Part shown: piece by piece, positions 43,751 through 52,053 of the stretch
Layout of the letters: each line of letters starts with the position of its first letter
Position numbering within the stretch: position 1 is the stretch's first letter
Source of the DNA: an uncultured Flavobacteriaceae bacterium
GTDB lineage: Bacteria > Bacteroidota > Bacteroidia > Flavobacteriales > Flavobacteriaceae
Reading direction: 5' to 3'
NCBI GenBank assembly: GCA_913065125.1
Contig: CAJYAG010000002.1
Coordinates: 682,001 to 746,000, forward strand
Length of the DNA: 64,000 nucleotides
Translations under genes and position numbers: made by a program
The notes under the pieces: model-generated
Databases searched by the model: none
Seen by the model: the letters and a program-made list of their open reading frames with translations, nothing else
Told to the model about the DNA's origin: nothing

Positions 43751-46432
43751 TTAGAACCTATATTCCACCTTTAAAAGCACAAATCGTTCTAACAATCTAT
43801 ATTCCGTTGTTGATGTTCCAATATCACTAATTGAAAAATTTCTAAAAGATGATGTATTAAATAAGTTTTTACCTGTCAGCCCTAATGTTAATTTATCTTT
43901 TTTAATTGTGTATCTCATATCAAAATCTAAAAAATAATAATTCTTTTCAGTATCTAAATCTCCAAAATAATAACGTTCAGATTGTAGTTGAATGTCAAAA
44001 TTCTTATTAAAGACAAAAAACAAATCTAAAAAACTTTCATTGTTTGTATAAGAATTATTTATTGCACTAACTTCTATTTTATTCGTCGTCCATTTTGTGC
44101 CAATATGATAATTAAACATTCCTTTAAAGCCAGATCGAAATTCTAAACCATAATTGTAGTTTTTAGATTTTACTTCTCGCAAATTAGAATTATTTATTAC
44201 ATTTTTATAATTTGATTTTGAAAACCCAATATCTAGTTTTAAGTTAGAAGATATAAATTTAAAATAATAATCTAATTTTGAATTGATGCTGATAAATTCT
44301 CGATCTTTAATTACTATTCTTTCAGACTGTGTAAAATTTTGTTTGATCAAACTATTGTTTGAAAAGAAATCAAAATTTTTGCTATAAAAAACAAAAGTAT
44401 TAGCAAAAAAACGGTCGCTCCAATTTCCTAGTTGATAATTTAAAAAGAATGAAGAAGCCTTTAATTGATTAAAATTCCCAGTTCCTTTAGAAAAGGAACG
44501 AAAACCAGTTAACACATAGTTGTTGTAAGTGTCTAATGTTTTTGCGTTTGTTGTTTTGTATGAATAAGAAGATGTAATTTTATTTTTACCATTTATCTTC
44601 CAATCAAGCCCAATACTTGGGTTTATAAAAAAAGGATGTTCTTTTTTTGAAAAACCATCAAATTTTAATTGATTAAAAATTTGATGAAAACCTAATTTTC
44701 CAGTTAGTGCAAAATCTTTTATTTTGTAACGATATTTTGTTTTTAGATATAGATTATTGGTTTGATAATTGGTGTTGTTTTGAAAACCATTTGGGGTTTC
44801 TAAAAGCGTAGTATTTTCAAATAAAGTAAAGCTTGTATTTAATTTATCTTTTCTAAAAATATTACCAAACTGTAATTCTAGCAAATCCCCGTTTTTCTTT
44901 CTGTCTAATAAATGCGCTTCAAAACCTGCTAACTGCATTTGGTTTTCACTCAGTTGTTTTACATTATTTGCATTTGCTGATGTTGGAAATAAATCTTGAT
45001 AAAAGAATTGATTGATAGTGTAGTTTTGAGGTGTTTTCTCATCAATAAATCGACCAGTAAGTAAAAATACTTTTTTGTCTTTAAACTTGTTTGAATAGGT
45101 TATTTTTTGATCGAAAAGGCTATTGTTAGATTGTAAATTTTGAATAGTTGATGCTCCATTAAATACTAAATTAGATTGTCCATTTGTACTGCCATCGTTA
45201 TATTTTGTAGTGCTTTCAAGTATTTTAGTTTTCGAGATAATATATGCAAAATCTAGTTTACTAAAACTAATATTTTTTTTATTTAGTAAATTAAAATTTT
45301 CTTTATTTGTAAAACTTATTCCATTAGCAGTAACGTTATCAACAGAATTTCTAAAAGAGCTATTTTCATCCCAATTAAAGAAACCGAGTGTTTTTATTTT
45401 TATTTTTTTTGTAGGATTAAAAATGGCGTTTAAAGAAAGTAATTCAGCATTATTAAAATTAGTTCTATTCTTTTTAAAATTTAAAGAACTTGTTGATAAA
45501 CCAATAAGTTTACCTACTTGTTGATTATCGCCAATACTGGCGGGTTCGTTAAAACGAAAAGGTCTAATTAGGTTTTCAATATCGCCAGTAGCATCAACAC
45601 CAATGTTATTTAAGTTTGTAAGAAAATAAAATTTATTTTTCTTTCCAAAGTTCATTAAATTACCAAGTAGCTCGTGCCTGTTTTTTAAACTTGAACCCAT
45701 TTTAATATTGCCAAACCATATTCGTTTAGCTTTTTTATTTAGTTTAAGGTTTAAAGCAACTTTATTGCTTTCTTCAATTCCTTTTAACAAGCGATTATTG
45801 GAGTAATTTTTTAAAATTTCGACTGTTTCAATAGGATATGCAGGCATATTTTTAGAAAGTATTTTGTATCCTTTTTCAAACAAATCATCTCCGTCAATCA
45901 TTAATTTTTCTATTTCTTGATTGCCAACCTTTATGGTTCCGTTAGAATCAATATTTAACCCAGGAATGGTTTTTAATAAGTCTTCTACGGTTTGTTCTGT
46001 GCCATTTGTAAAATGTTTTGTTTTAAAAGAAATAGTGTCTTTTTTTACTATAATTGGGTTTTCCGCATTAATAATTACCTCATCTAATTGATTTAACTTT
46101 TCTTTTAAAATTACATCTATTCTTAATTCCTTTATTGAATCGTTTAAGACAATAGGTATAATTTTTGAGATGTGACTTATTGTGGAAAAATTTAAATATA
46201 AGTTGCCTTTTTTGTTTATTTTTAAAAAATACTCTCCATTATCATTGGAAAAAGCGTAGTTTATTATTGACGTACTGTCTTTTTTAGCAAGTATATTAGC
46301 AAAAGAAATTGGATTATTTTGTGTATCTATAATTTTGCCTTTTACTATATATTGAGCTTGCAAAAACCCGCAAAATGAAAACCATAAGATTACACCAATT
46401 ATATATCTAAAATTATTCCATTCTTTTAACAT
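43751..46432 (-). CDS. TonB-dependent-receptor-like outer-membrane protein with carboxypeptidase-regulatory domain
   Basis: The 893 residues start with a signal sequence (about 1-27), then a CarboxypepD_reg-like domain (about 28-110: VKGKIIDTQNNPISFANILAKKD), a plug-like region (115-215: LDEVIINAENPIIVKKD, TVEDLLKTIPGLNIDSNGTIKVG) and a long stretch of alternating beta strands to a C-terminal aromatic end (FVLLKVEYRF), as for an outer-membrane barrel. It is the type usually found beside GLPGLI proteins. The ligand is unknown. It begins 15 bases after the GLPGLI stop and ends the transcript that starts with two small secreted proteins. Confidence 0.85.
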   Translation of the reverse strand: MLKEWNNFRYIIGVILWFSFCGFLQAQYIVKGKIIDTQNNPISFANILAKKDSTSIINYAFSNDNGEYFLKINKKGNLYLNFSTISHISKIIPIVLNDSIKELRIDVILKEKLNQLDEVIINAENPIIVKKDTISFKTKHFTNGTEQTVEDLLKTIPGLNIDSNGTIKVGNQEIEKLMIDGDDLFEKGYKILSKNMPAYPIETVEILKNYSNNRLLKGIEESNKVALNLKLNKKAKRIWFGNIKMGSSLKNRHELLGNLMNFGKKNKFYFLTNLNNIGVDATGDIENLIRPFRFNEPASIGDNQQVGKLIGLSTSSLNFKKNRTNFNNAELLSLNAIFNPTKKIKIKTLGFFNWDENSSFRNSVDNVTANGISFTNKENFNLLNKKNISFSKLDFAYIISKTKILESTTKYNDGSTNGQSNLVFNGASTIQNLQSNNSLFDQKITYSNKFKDKKVFLLTGRFIDEKTPQNYTINQFFYQDLFPTSANANNVKQLSENQMQLAGFEAHLLDRKKNGDLLELQFGNIFRKDKLNTSFTLFENTTLLETPNGFQNNTNYQTNNLYLKTKYRYKIKDFALTGKLGFHQIFNQLKFDGFSKKEHPFFINPSIGLDWKINGKNKITSSYSYKTTNAKTLDTYNNYVLTGFRSFSKGTGNFNQLKASSFFLNYQLGNWSDRFFANTFVFYSKNFDFFSNNSLIKQNFTQSERIVIKDREFISINSKLDYYFKFISSNLKLDIGFSKSNYKNVINNSNLREVKSKNYNYGLEFRSGFKGMFNYHIGTKWTTNKIEVSAINNSYTNNESFLDLFFVFNKNFDIQLQSERYYFGDLDTEKNYYFLDFDMRYTIKKDKLTLGLTGKNLFNTSSFRNFSISDIGTSTTEYRLLERFVLLKVEYRF

Positions 46433-46447
46433 TAAAACTTGATATAT

Positions 46448-47227
46448 TTAGTTTTTTTCTTCAAAGACCTTCTCAATATTATAATCTTCGTTAGAATTTA
46501 CTTTGATTTTAGCTCCTCTTGGTAGTGTTGATTGTAGTTTTTTAATAAAATCATTCACAGCCTCGTTTTTATATGTTATATAATCTTTAAAAAGAATTTT
46601 ATCTCCGTTATTTGGCTTTACAATACTGTAATCTAATATATTATTAGATTCTTTTATGCTATTAAGTAGAAAATGAATGTTCCCATCTATTGATTTCATT
46701 TCAATAATTAAGCCAGGTAATCCATAAAACTTCCATGGACCATGAATTATTGGTATTTTTGTTGTAAACCACACTTCATATTCTCTACCTCTAAACTTTA
46801 ATTTAGCTAAATTACAAACATATTTCCCAATTTTTTTAACCTCAACGCCATGGCCAAAACCCCAAACAAAATTTGGAGTCTTTTCTTCGACAATACATGG
46901 TCTTAGTTTTCCTTCTTTCGAATACACATCTCTAAAAATAATTTTTCTTTCATTTAAATTCTTATATACTTGTTTTCCAATTTTATCATTACCATCAATA
47001 TTAATGTTAAAAGATTCTTCATCATCAAAATTGTTTTTATTAGAGAGTGAATCAATTTTATAAAAAACAGTTAATGATTCACTTCCTTTAATATATAATT
47101 TTGCTATAGAAACCTCATTTAAGCCTTTATTAATATAAGTGTAATTAGCAATAATAGTTGCCTTTTCTTGTGAGTAAATCAATTGAGTAATTAGTGTTAA
47201 AACTAAAATAATTGTTTTATTTATCAT
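46448..47227 (-). CDS. GLPGLI family secreted protein
   Basis: The ATG at 47227 gives 259 residues with a signal peptide (MINKTIILVLTLITQLIYS); a TTG 15 bases upstream is a less likely start and lies next to a strong hairpin. The family name motif appears exactly at residues 169-174 (WKFYGLPGLIIEM). GLPGLI proteins are exported and frequently encoded next to TonB-receptor-like proteins in Bacteroidetes; no activity is established. It lies between two small secreted proteins and the receptor-like gene, all on one strand. Confidence 0.92.
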   Translation of the reverse strand: MINKTIILVLTLITQLIYSQEKATIIANYTYINKGLNEVSIAKLYIKGSESLTVFYKIDSLSNKNNFDDEESFNINIDGNDKIGKQVYKNLNERKIIFRDVYSKEGKLRPCIVEEKTPNFVWGFGHGVEVKKIGKYVCNLAKLKFRGREYEVWFTTKIPIIHGPWKFYGLPGLIIEMKSIDGNIHFLLNSIKESNNILDYSIVKPNNGDKILFKDYITYKNEAVNDFIKKLQSTLPRGAKIKVNSNEDYNIEKVFEEKN

Positions 47228-47246
47228 ATCAAATTTATTCAATTAT

Positions 47247-47279
47247 AAGAGTAGAACTTTATTTTAAAGTTCTACTCTT
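47247..47279. other. 15-bp perfect hairpin between small secreted gene and GLPGLI gene
   Basis: AAGAGTAGAACTTTA (47247-47261) and TAAAGTTCTACTCTT (47265-47279) pair fully around a 3-base loop, in the 57 bases between the two genes. On the minus (coding) strand no T-run follows, so it is unlikely to be a full terminator there; on the plus strand it is followed by TTTATTTTTATT. It could limit read-through or stabilise the 3' end of the small-gene message. Confidence 0.75.
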
Positions 47280-47284
47280 TATTT

Positions 47285-47542
47285 TTATTGTTTTAAAGAT
47301 TCCTCTATAGCCTTTTTAACTCCACTTTTTAAAAAAGTACATTCAAACCATGAGGCATCAACAGTCACTTCTATATCTACCTCTATACCATCAAAGACAC
47401 CTTTAATAGTTACCGTACAAGGTCTTGGTTCTTTGTTGCAAAATTCAATCTTATCCGAAATCTCAAGTAAATTTGAATTTGCGGCTGTTATTCTGCCTAA
47501 AAATATAAAGGCAAAGAATATTGTTAAAACTAATTTCTTCAT
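47285..47542 (-). CDS. Small secreted protein, paralogue of the next gene (B)
   Basis: The 85-residue protein has a clear signal peptide (MKKLVLTIFFAFIFLGRITA, cleavage likely before ANS) and a short mature part with three cysteines. The segment CTVTIKGVFDGIEVDIEVTVDA matches CEIKIKGTFDGKKIDVVVTVEA of its neighbour at 16-20 aligned positions or so by eye, with a cysteine on each side conserved (in RPC and FEC here). I know no family. The location, before GLPGLI and receptor-like genes, suggests an exported partner or ligand of that system. Confidence 0.72.
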   Translation of the reverse strand: MKKLVLTIFFAFIFLGRITAANSNLLEISDKIEFCNKEPRPCTVTIKGVFDGIEVDIEVTVDASWFECTFLKSGVKKAIEESLKQ

Positions 47543-47552
47543 ATCTATTTTA

Positions 47553-47813
47553 TTATGTTTTTTCTGTAAAACCCTTTAGTAAAGAACCTGCAGCTTTAGC
47601 ACAGTTTTCTGCTTCAACTGTTACAACAACGTCAATTTTTTTACCATCAAACGTGCCTTTAATTTTAATTTCACATTCTTTGAATTCTTTATTAAAACTA
47701 TATATAATTTCAAGATTTTCTTTTAAATCTACTTTTTTTTCATTAGCTGTTTTTACTGATGCAAAGGTATTTGCTGTAAAAATGATAGCTATTATTAATA
47801 ATACTTTTTTCAT
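47553..47813 (-). CDS. Small secreted protein, paralogue of the previous gene (A)
   Basis: The 86-residue protein has a signal peptide (MKKVLLIIAIIFTANTFA) and a mature part with two cysteines (KEC, ENC) that line up with two of those in the 85-residue neighbour, enclosing the shared core IKG-x-FDG ... VTV-[DE]-A. The ending AAGSLLKGFTEKT is an amphipathic helix. It is first in the transcript, 10 bases before its paralogue. Its function is unknown; the tandem duplication and secretion are what the sequence shows. Confidence 0.72.
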   Translation of the reverse strand: MKKVLLIIAIIFTANTFASVKTANEKKVDLKENLEIIYSFNKEFKECEIKIKGTFDGKKIDVVVTVEAENCAKAAGSLLKGFTEKT

Positions 47814-48235
47814 AATTAATATATTTTGTGAGTAAAAATTTACTCGTTATTTTATTTTTAAAATTTGAGTTTTTTATGAATAAACAAGTTTATAACTCTA
47901 AAAACTTGTAAGAAAATTTACTTCTAAAGGTTTTTCTCTTTTTATTGTTAAGTATAGCTAAGTCATAAATTATTGGTTTTAAGTGAAACATTTACATAAG
48001 ATGTTTTCCTTAAAAAGTTGACCTTAGAAGACTTTCTTTTTCATAGCAATCTCTATTAAGGTTTTTCTTTTTTGCATTGTAAAGTTTAAAATTGATTTTT
48101 TATTTTCCAAATATTTTAATTCCCTTTTTGGAATAATCATTTCTATTGCAATGAAATCCCACAAAGTGCTATTCCAAAATGGAATGTTTTTTTTCATTTT
48201 TTTTATTAAATTTGATAAAAAAGCTATTTAATGTT
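47814..48235. other. 422-base intergenic region between divergent small secreted genes and HTH regulator
   Basis: No convincing gene is present. The region holds a 16-base perfect palindrome GAGTAAAAATTTACTC (47830-47845) 17 bases before the secreted gene A start, an inverted repeat ACAAGTTT/AAACTTGT (47884-47909), and ATTCCA-AAA-TGGAAT (48172-48186) about 50 bases before the regulator. They are candidate operators for the HTH protein or others. Very short open frames were seen and not called. Confidence 0.5.
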
Positions 48236-48463
48236 ATGGAAAAAGAAAAACCTCAAAAGAAAGCTGCTAAAGTTTTAGAACGAATAATTGAGAAAAGACA
48301 AGAGTTAGGAATTACACAAAAGAGCTTAGCTCTTGATTTGTATTTATCTTCAAATGGGTATTTTAAAGTAGAAAAAGGATATACTAGTTTAAGTGTACTC
48401 CGATTATTAGAAATTGCTGAGGCGTTAAAAGCGAATCCGTGTGATTTTTTTGAAGACCTGTAA
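48236..48463 (+). CDS. Small XRE/Cro-type HTH regulator
   Basis: With the ATG at 48236 (MEKEKPQKKAAKVLER) this is a 75-residue single HTH domain protein: helices around IIEKRQELGITQKSLALDLYLSSNGYFKVEKGYTSLSVLRLLEIAEAL, ending NPCDFFEDL. An extended frame to 48179 would add a hydrophobic tail from the palindrome region and is rejected. It is divergent from the small secreted genes and may control them or itself; this rests on position only. Confidence 0.82.
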   Translation: MEKEKPQKKAAKVLERIIEKRQELGITQKSLALDLYLSSNGYFKVEKGYTSLSVLRLLEIAEALKANPCDFFEDL

Positions 48464-48504
48464 AAAGTTATACGATATCGTTTTTTTAAAAAATAAATTT
48501 GGAG

Positions 48505-49266
48505 TTAGTTATACTTCTTTAAAATAAGTTTGTTGTTTTCAAAAACACCATAGGTAAAATGACCAATCCAATCGCCTAAATTAATGTATTTGCTATTTTC
48601 TGATAACTGAATATCTAAAGGTAAATGTCTGTGACCAAATACAAAATAATCGTAGTGTTTGGTTTCTAATTTGCGTTTGCAATATTGTGCCAACCATTCG
48701 TTTTCTTCGCCTAAAAACACAGCATCTTCTTCGCCAGAAATCAATTTGTTTTTAACCGACATATATTGCCCTAATCGCATTCCTACATCTGGATGCAACC
48801 ATTTAAACATCCATTGAAATAAGGGAAAAGTAAACACTTTTTTCATGCGTTTATACCCTTTGTCTCCCGGGCCCAAACCATCGCCATGACCAATCAATAA
48901 AGTAGTGTTGTTAAATGTAAATTCTTGAGGTTTGTGATAAACAGGAATGTTCAATTCTTTTTCAAAGTAATCTTTCATCCATAAATCGTGGTTTCCCACA
49001 AAAAAATAAATCGGAATTCCGCTGTCTTTTATTTCTGCTAATTTCCCTAAAACTCTTACAAATCCTTTTGGAACAACGGTTTTATATTCAAACCAAAAAT
49101 CAAATAAATCGCCCAATAAAAAAATAGCAGCTGCATCATCTTTTATTTCGTCAAGCCAAGCAACAAATTTTTGTTCTCTCGGAAAACTAGCTTCTGCTGT
49201 TGGCGCTCCTAAATGCTGATCGGAAGCAAAGTATACTTTTTTGTTTATTGGAATTTCAAGATTCAT
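48505..49266 (-). CDS. lpxH: UDP-2,3-diacylglucosamine diphosphatase-type metallophosphoesterase (LpxH-like)
   Basis: The ATG at 49266 gives 253 residues; a GTG six bases earlier is possible. The calcineurin-like motifs are VYFASDQHLGAP, GDLFDFWFEY, VGNHDLWM, LIGHGDGLGPGD and FGHRHLP, in order. This arrangement matches LpxH, which removes UMP from UDP-diacylglucosamine in lipid A synthesis at the inner membrane. An LpxH2-type phosphoesterase is an alternative. It is encoded 18 bases after the S41 protease gene on the same strand. Confidence 0.85.
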   Translation of the reverse strand: MNLEIPINKKVYFASDQHLGAPTAEASFPREQKFVAWLDEIKDDAAAIFLLGDLFDFWFEYKTVVPKGFVRVLGKLAEIKDSGIPIYFFVGNHDLWMKDYFEKELNIPVYHKPQEFTFNNTTLLIGHGDGLGPGDKGYKRMKKVFTFPLFQWMFKWLHPDVGMRLGQYMSVKNKLISGEEDAVFLGEENEWLAQYCKRKLETKHYDYFVFGHRHLPLDIQLSENSKYINLGDWIGHFTYGVFENNKLILKKYN

Positions 49267-49284
49267 TGTCACAAAGAAACGGCA

Positions 49285-50886
49285 TTAATTGTTACTTTCC
49301 AACTCTAACACTTTTTGCAGCATTTTATCATCAGATTGAATCACTCTATAAAAACCATCGTCGCCGTAAATTTGACTTGCAATGGTAGCTTTTAAATATT
49401 CTTTTATGGTTTGTTCAACTTTTTTTGAAGGTTTAAATCGTTTAGCATAACGTCTTCTAGAATCTTTTAAAGTACTGTTGATGTTTTCTAAATACTCGTT
49501 ATATGGTTTGTTGATGTCATAATTTTCAATAAAATTATCTAAACTGTTTTTTGACAATTCTTTTCTGTTAACATCCACCAAATCAAAAGCAAAGTTCTGA
49601 ATGGTATTAAAATAAAAAGTGTTTAAATAGGATGTTGTATCAACCGCAACAAAAACGTCGGGAATAATTCCGCCACCGCCATAAACAATCTTACCTTTTG
49701 GCGTTGTAAACTTTAAAGAATCAACCACTTTTATGCTATCTTTATTTAGTAATTCTCCGTTTTCAATTCTATTATTTAAATCTCTAGAATAGTTTCTTTT
49801 TTTGCCTTTTTCGTACGGTTTTTGAATGGATCTACCAGTTGGTGTATAATAACGTGCAATTGTTAAACGCACAGCAGAACCATCGCCTAAATCTAATTCT
49901 TCTTGCACCAAACCTTTACCAAAAGAACGTCTTCCAATGGTTGTTCCTCTGTCATTATCTTGTAAAGCACCCGCAACAATTTCTGAAGCCGATGCAGAAT
50001 TTTGGTCGATTAAAATATACAATCCGCCATTTTGAAAAGCGCCACGATTTGTTGCATGCGATTCATCTACATTGCCTTTATTATCTTTTGTGAAAACAAT
50101 TAATTTTCCGTCTTCTAAAAATTCATCAACAATACTAGTTGCAATATCTACATATCCGCCACCATTTCCTCTAAGGTCTAACACTAAATCTGTCATTCCT
50201 CTTTCTTGAAGTGTTGTTAAAGCCGTTTTAAATTCTTTGTACGATGTTCTTGCAAAGCGCTCTAATTTAATATAACCAATAGAGTCATTTATCATATAAG
50301 AAACATCGACACTTTTAATGGCAACTTTTCCTCTTTTTATAGAAATTGTAAATAAAGAATCGTTCGATTTTCTATAAACTTGCAAATCAATAGTTGTGTT
50401 TGTTTTTCCTTTTAAAAATTTAGGAATGGCATTGGTATTGTATTTTTTACCAAATAAAGTATCTGTATTTGCCATTAAAATACGATCTCCTGCTTTAATT
50501 CCTGCTTTAATACTTGGTCCACCTTTTATGGGTTGAATTACCGTAATAGAATCTTTTATCATTCTAAACTGAACACCAATTCCTACAAAATTACCTTGCA
50601 TATTTTCAGTGATTTCTTGCAGGTTTTCTTTTGGAATGTATACAGAATGTGGATCTAATTTACCTAAGATTTGTGTAATTGCACCGTCTAATAAATTATC
50701 AGTATCTACACTATCTACATAATCTCTTTGAATGTAATCAATCAAGCGTTTTATTTTTACTTCGTTCGAAGATTTTTTTGCAAAGAAGCTGTTAGAGGAA
50801 TTACTTCCATTAAAGAAAGTTCCTATTAAAACGCCAATTACAATTGCAAAAGCAAAGTAAAGTGGTAAATAATTTTTATCTTTCAT
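49285..50886 (-). CDS. S41-family C-terminal processing peptidase
   Basis: This 533-residue protease has an N-terminal membrane segment (LYFAFAIVIGVLIGTFF, 9-25), a PDZ domain (about 95-170, with GIGVQFRMIKDSITVIQPIKGGPS) and the S41 catalytic domain: DLRGNGGGYVDIA, nucleophile S299 in DQNSASASEIV and the lysine K324 in FGKGLVQ, 25 residues apart as in plant D1 protease. It likely trims periplasmic proteins by their C-termini. Its first bases overlap the preceding deaminase gene by 11 bases. Confidence 0.93.
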   Translation of the reverse strand: MKDKNYLPLYFAFAIVIGVLIGTFFNGSNSSNSFFAKKSSNEVKIKRLIDYIQRDYVDSVDTDNLLDGAITQILGKLDPHSVYIPKENLQEITENMQGNFVGIGVQFRMIKDSITVIQPIKGGPSIKAGIKAGDRILMANTDTLFGKKYNTNAIPKFLKGKTNTTIDLQVYRKSNDSLFTISIKRGKVAIKSVDVSYMINDSIGYIKLERFARTSYKEFKTALTTLQERGMTDLVLDLRGNGGGYVDIATSIVDEFLEDGKLIVFTKDNKGNVDESHATNRGAFQNGGLYILIDQNSASASEIVAGALQDNDRGTTIGRRSFGKGLVQEELDLGDGSAVRLTIARYYTPTGRSIQKPYEKGKKRNYSRDLNNRIENGELLNKDSIKVVDSLKFTTPKGKIVYGGGGIIPDVFVAVDTTSYLNTFYFNTIQNFAFDLVDVNRKELSKNSLDNFIENYDINKPYNEYLENINSTLKDSRRRYAKRFKPSKKVEQTIKEYLKATIASQIYGDDGFYRVIQSDDKMLQKVLELESNN

Positions 50887-51301
50887 TTGTTAACTGCATT
50901 AGTTCTACGCCTGCTTTTTCTAAGAATCGCAACCCTGTATCGTCTTTATAAGCATGTGCATACACAACTCTTTTTATTCCTGCTTGATGTATTAACTTAC
51001 TACATTCTTTGCAGGGGGACATCGTTATGTACAATGTTGCTCCGTTACAAGATTGTGTAGAAGAAGCTACTTTTAATATAGCATTTGCTTCTGCGTGTAA
51101 TACATACCATTTAGTGTAATTGTCTTCGTCTTCGCAAAAGTTTTCAAAACCAGTTGGCGTTCCGTTAAATCCGTCAGAAATAATCATTCTGTCTTTTACA
51201 ATTAAAGCGCCAACTTGTTTGCGTTCGCAATGCGATAATTTTGCCCATTCTAGAGCCATTTTTATATAAGCAGTATCGTATTTATGTTGCTTTTTATTCA
51301 T
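50876..51301 (-). CDS. dCMP/cytidine deaminase family protein (ComE-like)
   Basis: With the ATG at 51301 the protein has 141 residues: zinc motifs H69-A-E71 in VLHAEANAIL and C97-x2-C100 in SPCKECSKLI, plus GFNGTPTGFENFCED, which is typical of deoxycytidylate deaminases. It converts dCMP to dUMP for thymidylate synthesis. It overlaps the S41 protease gene and lies 43 bases after the HupE/UreJ-like gene. Confidence 0.9.
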   Translation of the reverse strand: MNKKQHKYDTAYIKMALEWAKLSHCERKQVGALIVKDRMIISDGFNGTPTGFENFCEDEDNYTKWYVLHAEANAILKVASSTQSCNGATLYITMSPCKECSKLIHQAGIKRVVYAHAYKDDTGLRFLEKAGVELMQLTNER

Positions 51302-51344
51302 GTAGCTAATGTAGTTTCTTTTATAAAGTTGAAGCGTTAATTTT

Positions 51345-51926
51345 TTACCAAAAAACACGCTCTATCATCATTGGTATTACAAAACCAATTACAATAGACG
51401 AGGTAACCATAATCCAATCTCTTCTAGAAACTTTAAAAACCGAGTGCATTAAAGCACCAACAATTAAAATTCCTAAAACAATAATTACTTGCGACAGTTC
51501 TATTCCTAAGGCAAATTCTAATAAGGGCATTAATTTATCTTCTTCACGCCCGATCATCCTTCTAAAATAATTAGAGAACCCTAAACCATGAATTAGACCA
51601 AAAATTAAAGCAAAAATCAAGTTGATATTGTCTTTGCTGTTTGCTGTTTTTCCTAAATTAAAAATATTTACTACTCCGGTGATAAAAATAGTAACCGGAA
51701 TTAAAAACTCTACAATTACAACATCAATTTTTAAAACTTCATACGCAGATAAGGCCAAAGTTAAGCTGTGTCCAATTGTAAATAATGTGATTAACCACAA
51801 CACTTTTTTTAGTTGATAAAATTCAAAAATAACAGCGAGCGCAATTAAGAAAAGAATATGATCGTATGCAGAAAAATCTAACACATGATTTAGTCCCATT
51901 TTTACATATAAAAGAAATTCGTCCAT
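51345..51926 (-). CDS. HupE/UreJ-like membrane protein
   Basis: The 193 residues contain about six hydrophobic helices with the conserved motif HILFLIALAVIF near the N-terminus (DHILF), FTIGHSLTLALSAYEVL and LIHGLGFSNYF, typical of the HupE/UreJ nickel/cobalt transporter superfamily. In this family the His-containing motifs are thought to bind metal; many Bacteroidetes copies are not linked to urease or hydrogenase and no such gene is seen here, so transport of nickel is only a possibility. Confidence 0.8.
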   Translation of the reverse strand: MDEFLLYVKMGLNHVLDFSAYDHILFLIALAVIFEFYQLKKVLWLITLFTIGHSLTLALSAYEVLKIDVVIVEFLIPVTIFITGVVNIFNLGKTANSKDNINLIFALIFGLIHGLGFSNYFRRMIGREEDKLMPLLEFALGIELSQVIIVLGILIVGALMHSVFKVSRRDWIMVTSSIVIGFVIPMMIERVFW

Positions 51927-51998
51927 TAAAAATATTTTTAGAAAATCAAATATATAAAAAAGATATGCTCAGTATTCTTAAACCTAAAATAATATTTA

Positions 51999-52006
51999 TA
52001 AATTTG
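51999..52006 (+). promoter_or_regulatory. -7 box upstream of the GH109-like gene
   Basis: TAAATTTG is a full TAnnTTTG match 47 bases before the ATG at 52054. A clear -33 box was not found. Confidence 0.45.
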
Positions 52007-52053
52007 GAAGAGTTTGAAAATATTTTACACAATTATTAACTAATTAAAATAAT

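Noticed and set aside
48025..48141. Possible minus-strand short ORFs in the spacer upstream of the HTH gene
   Set aside because: The frame that begins at 48141 stops after 13 codons; no continuous coding stretch was found.
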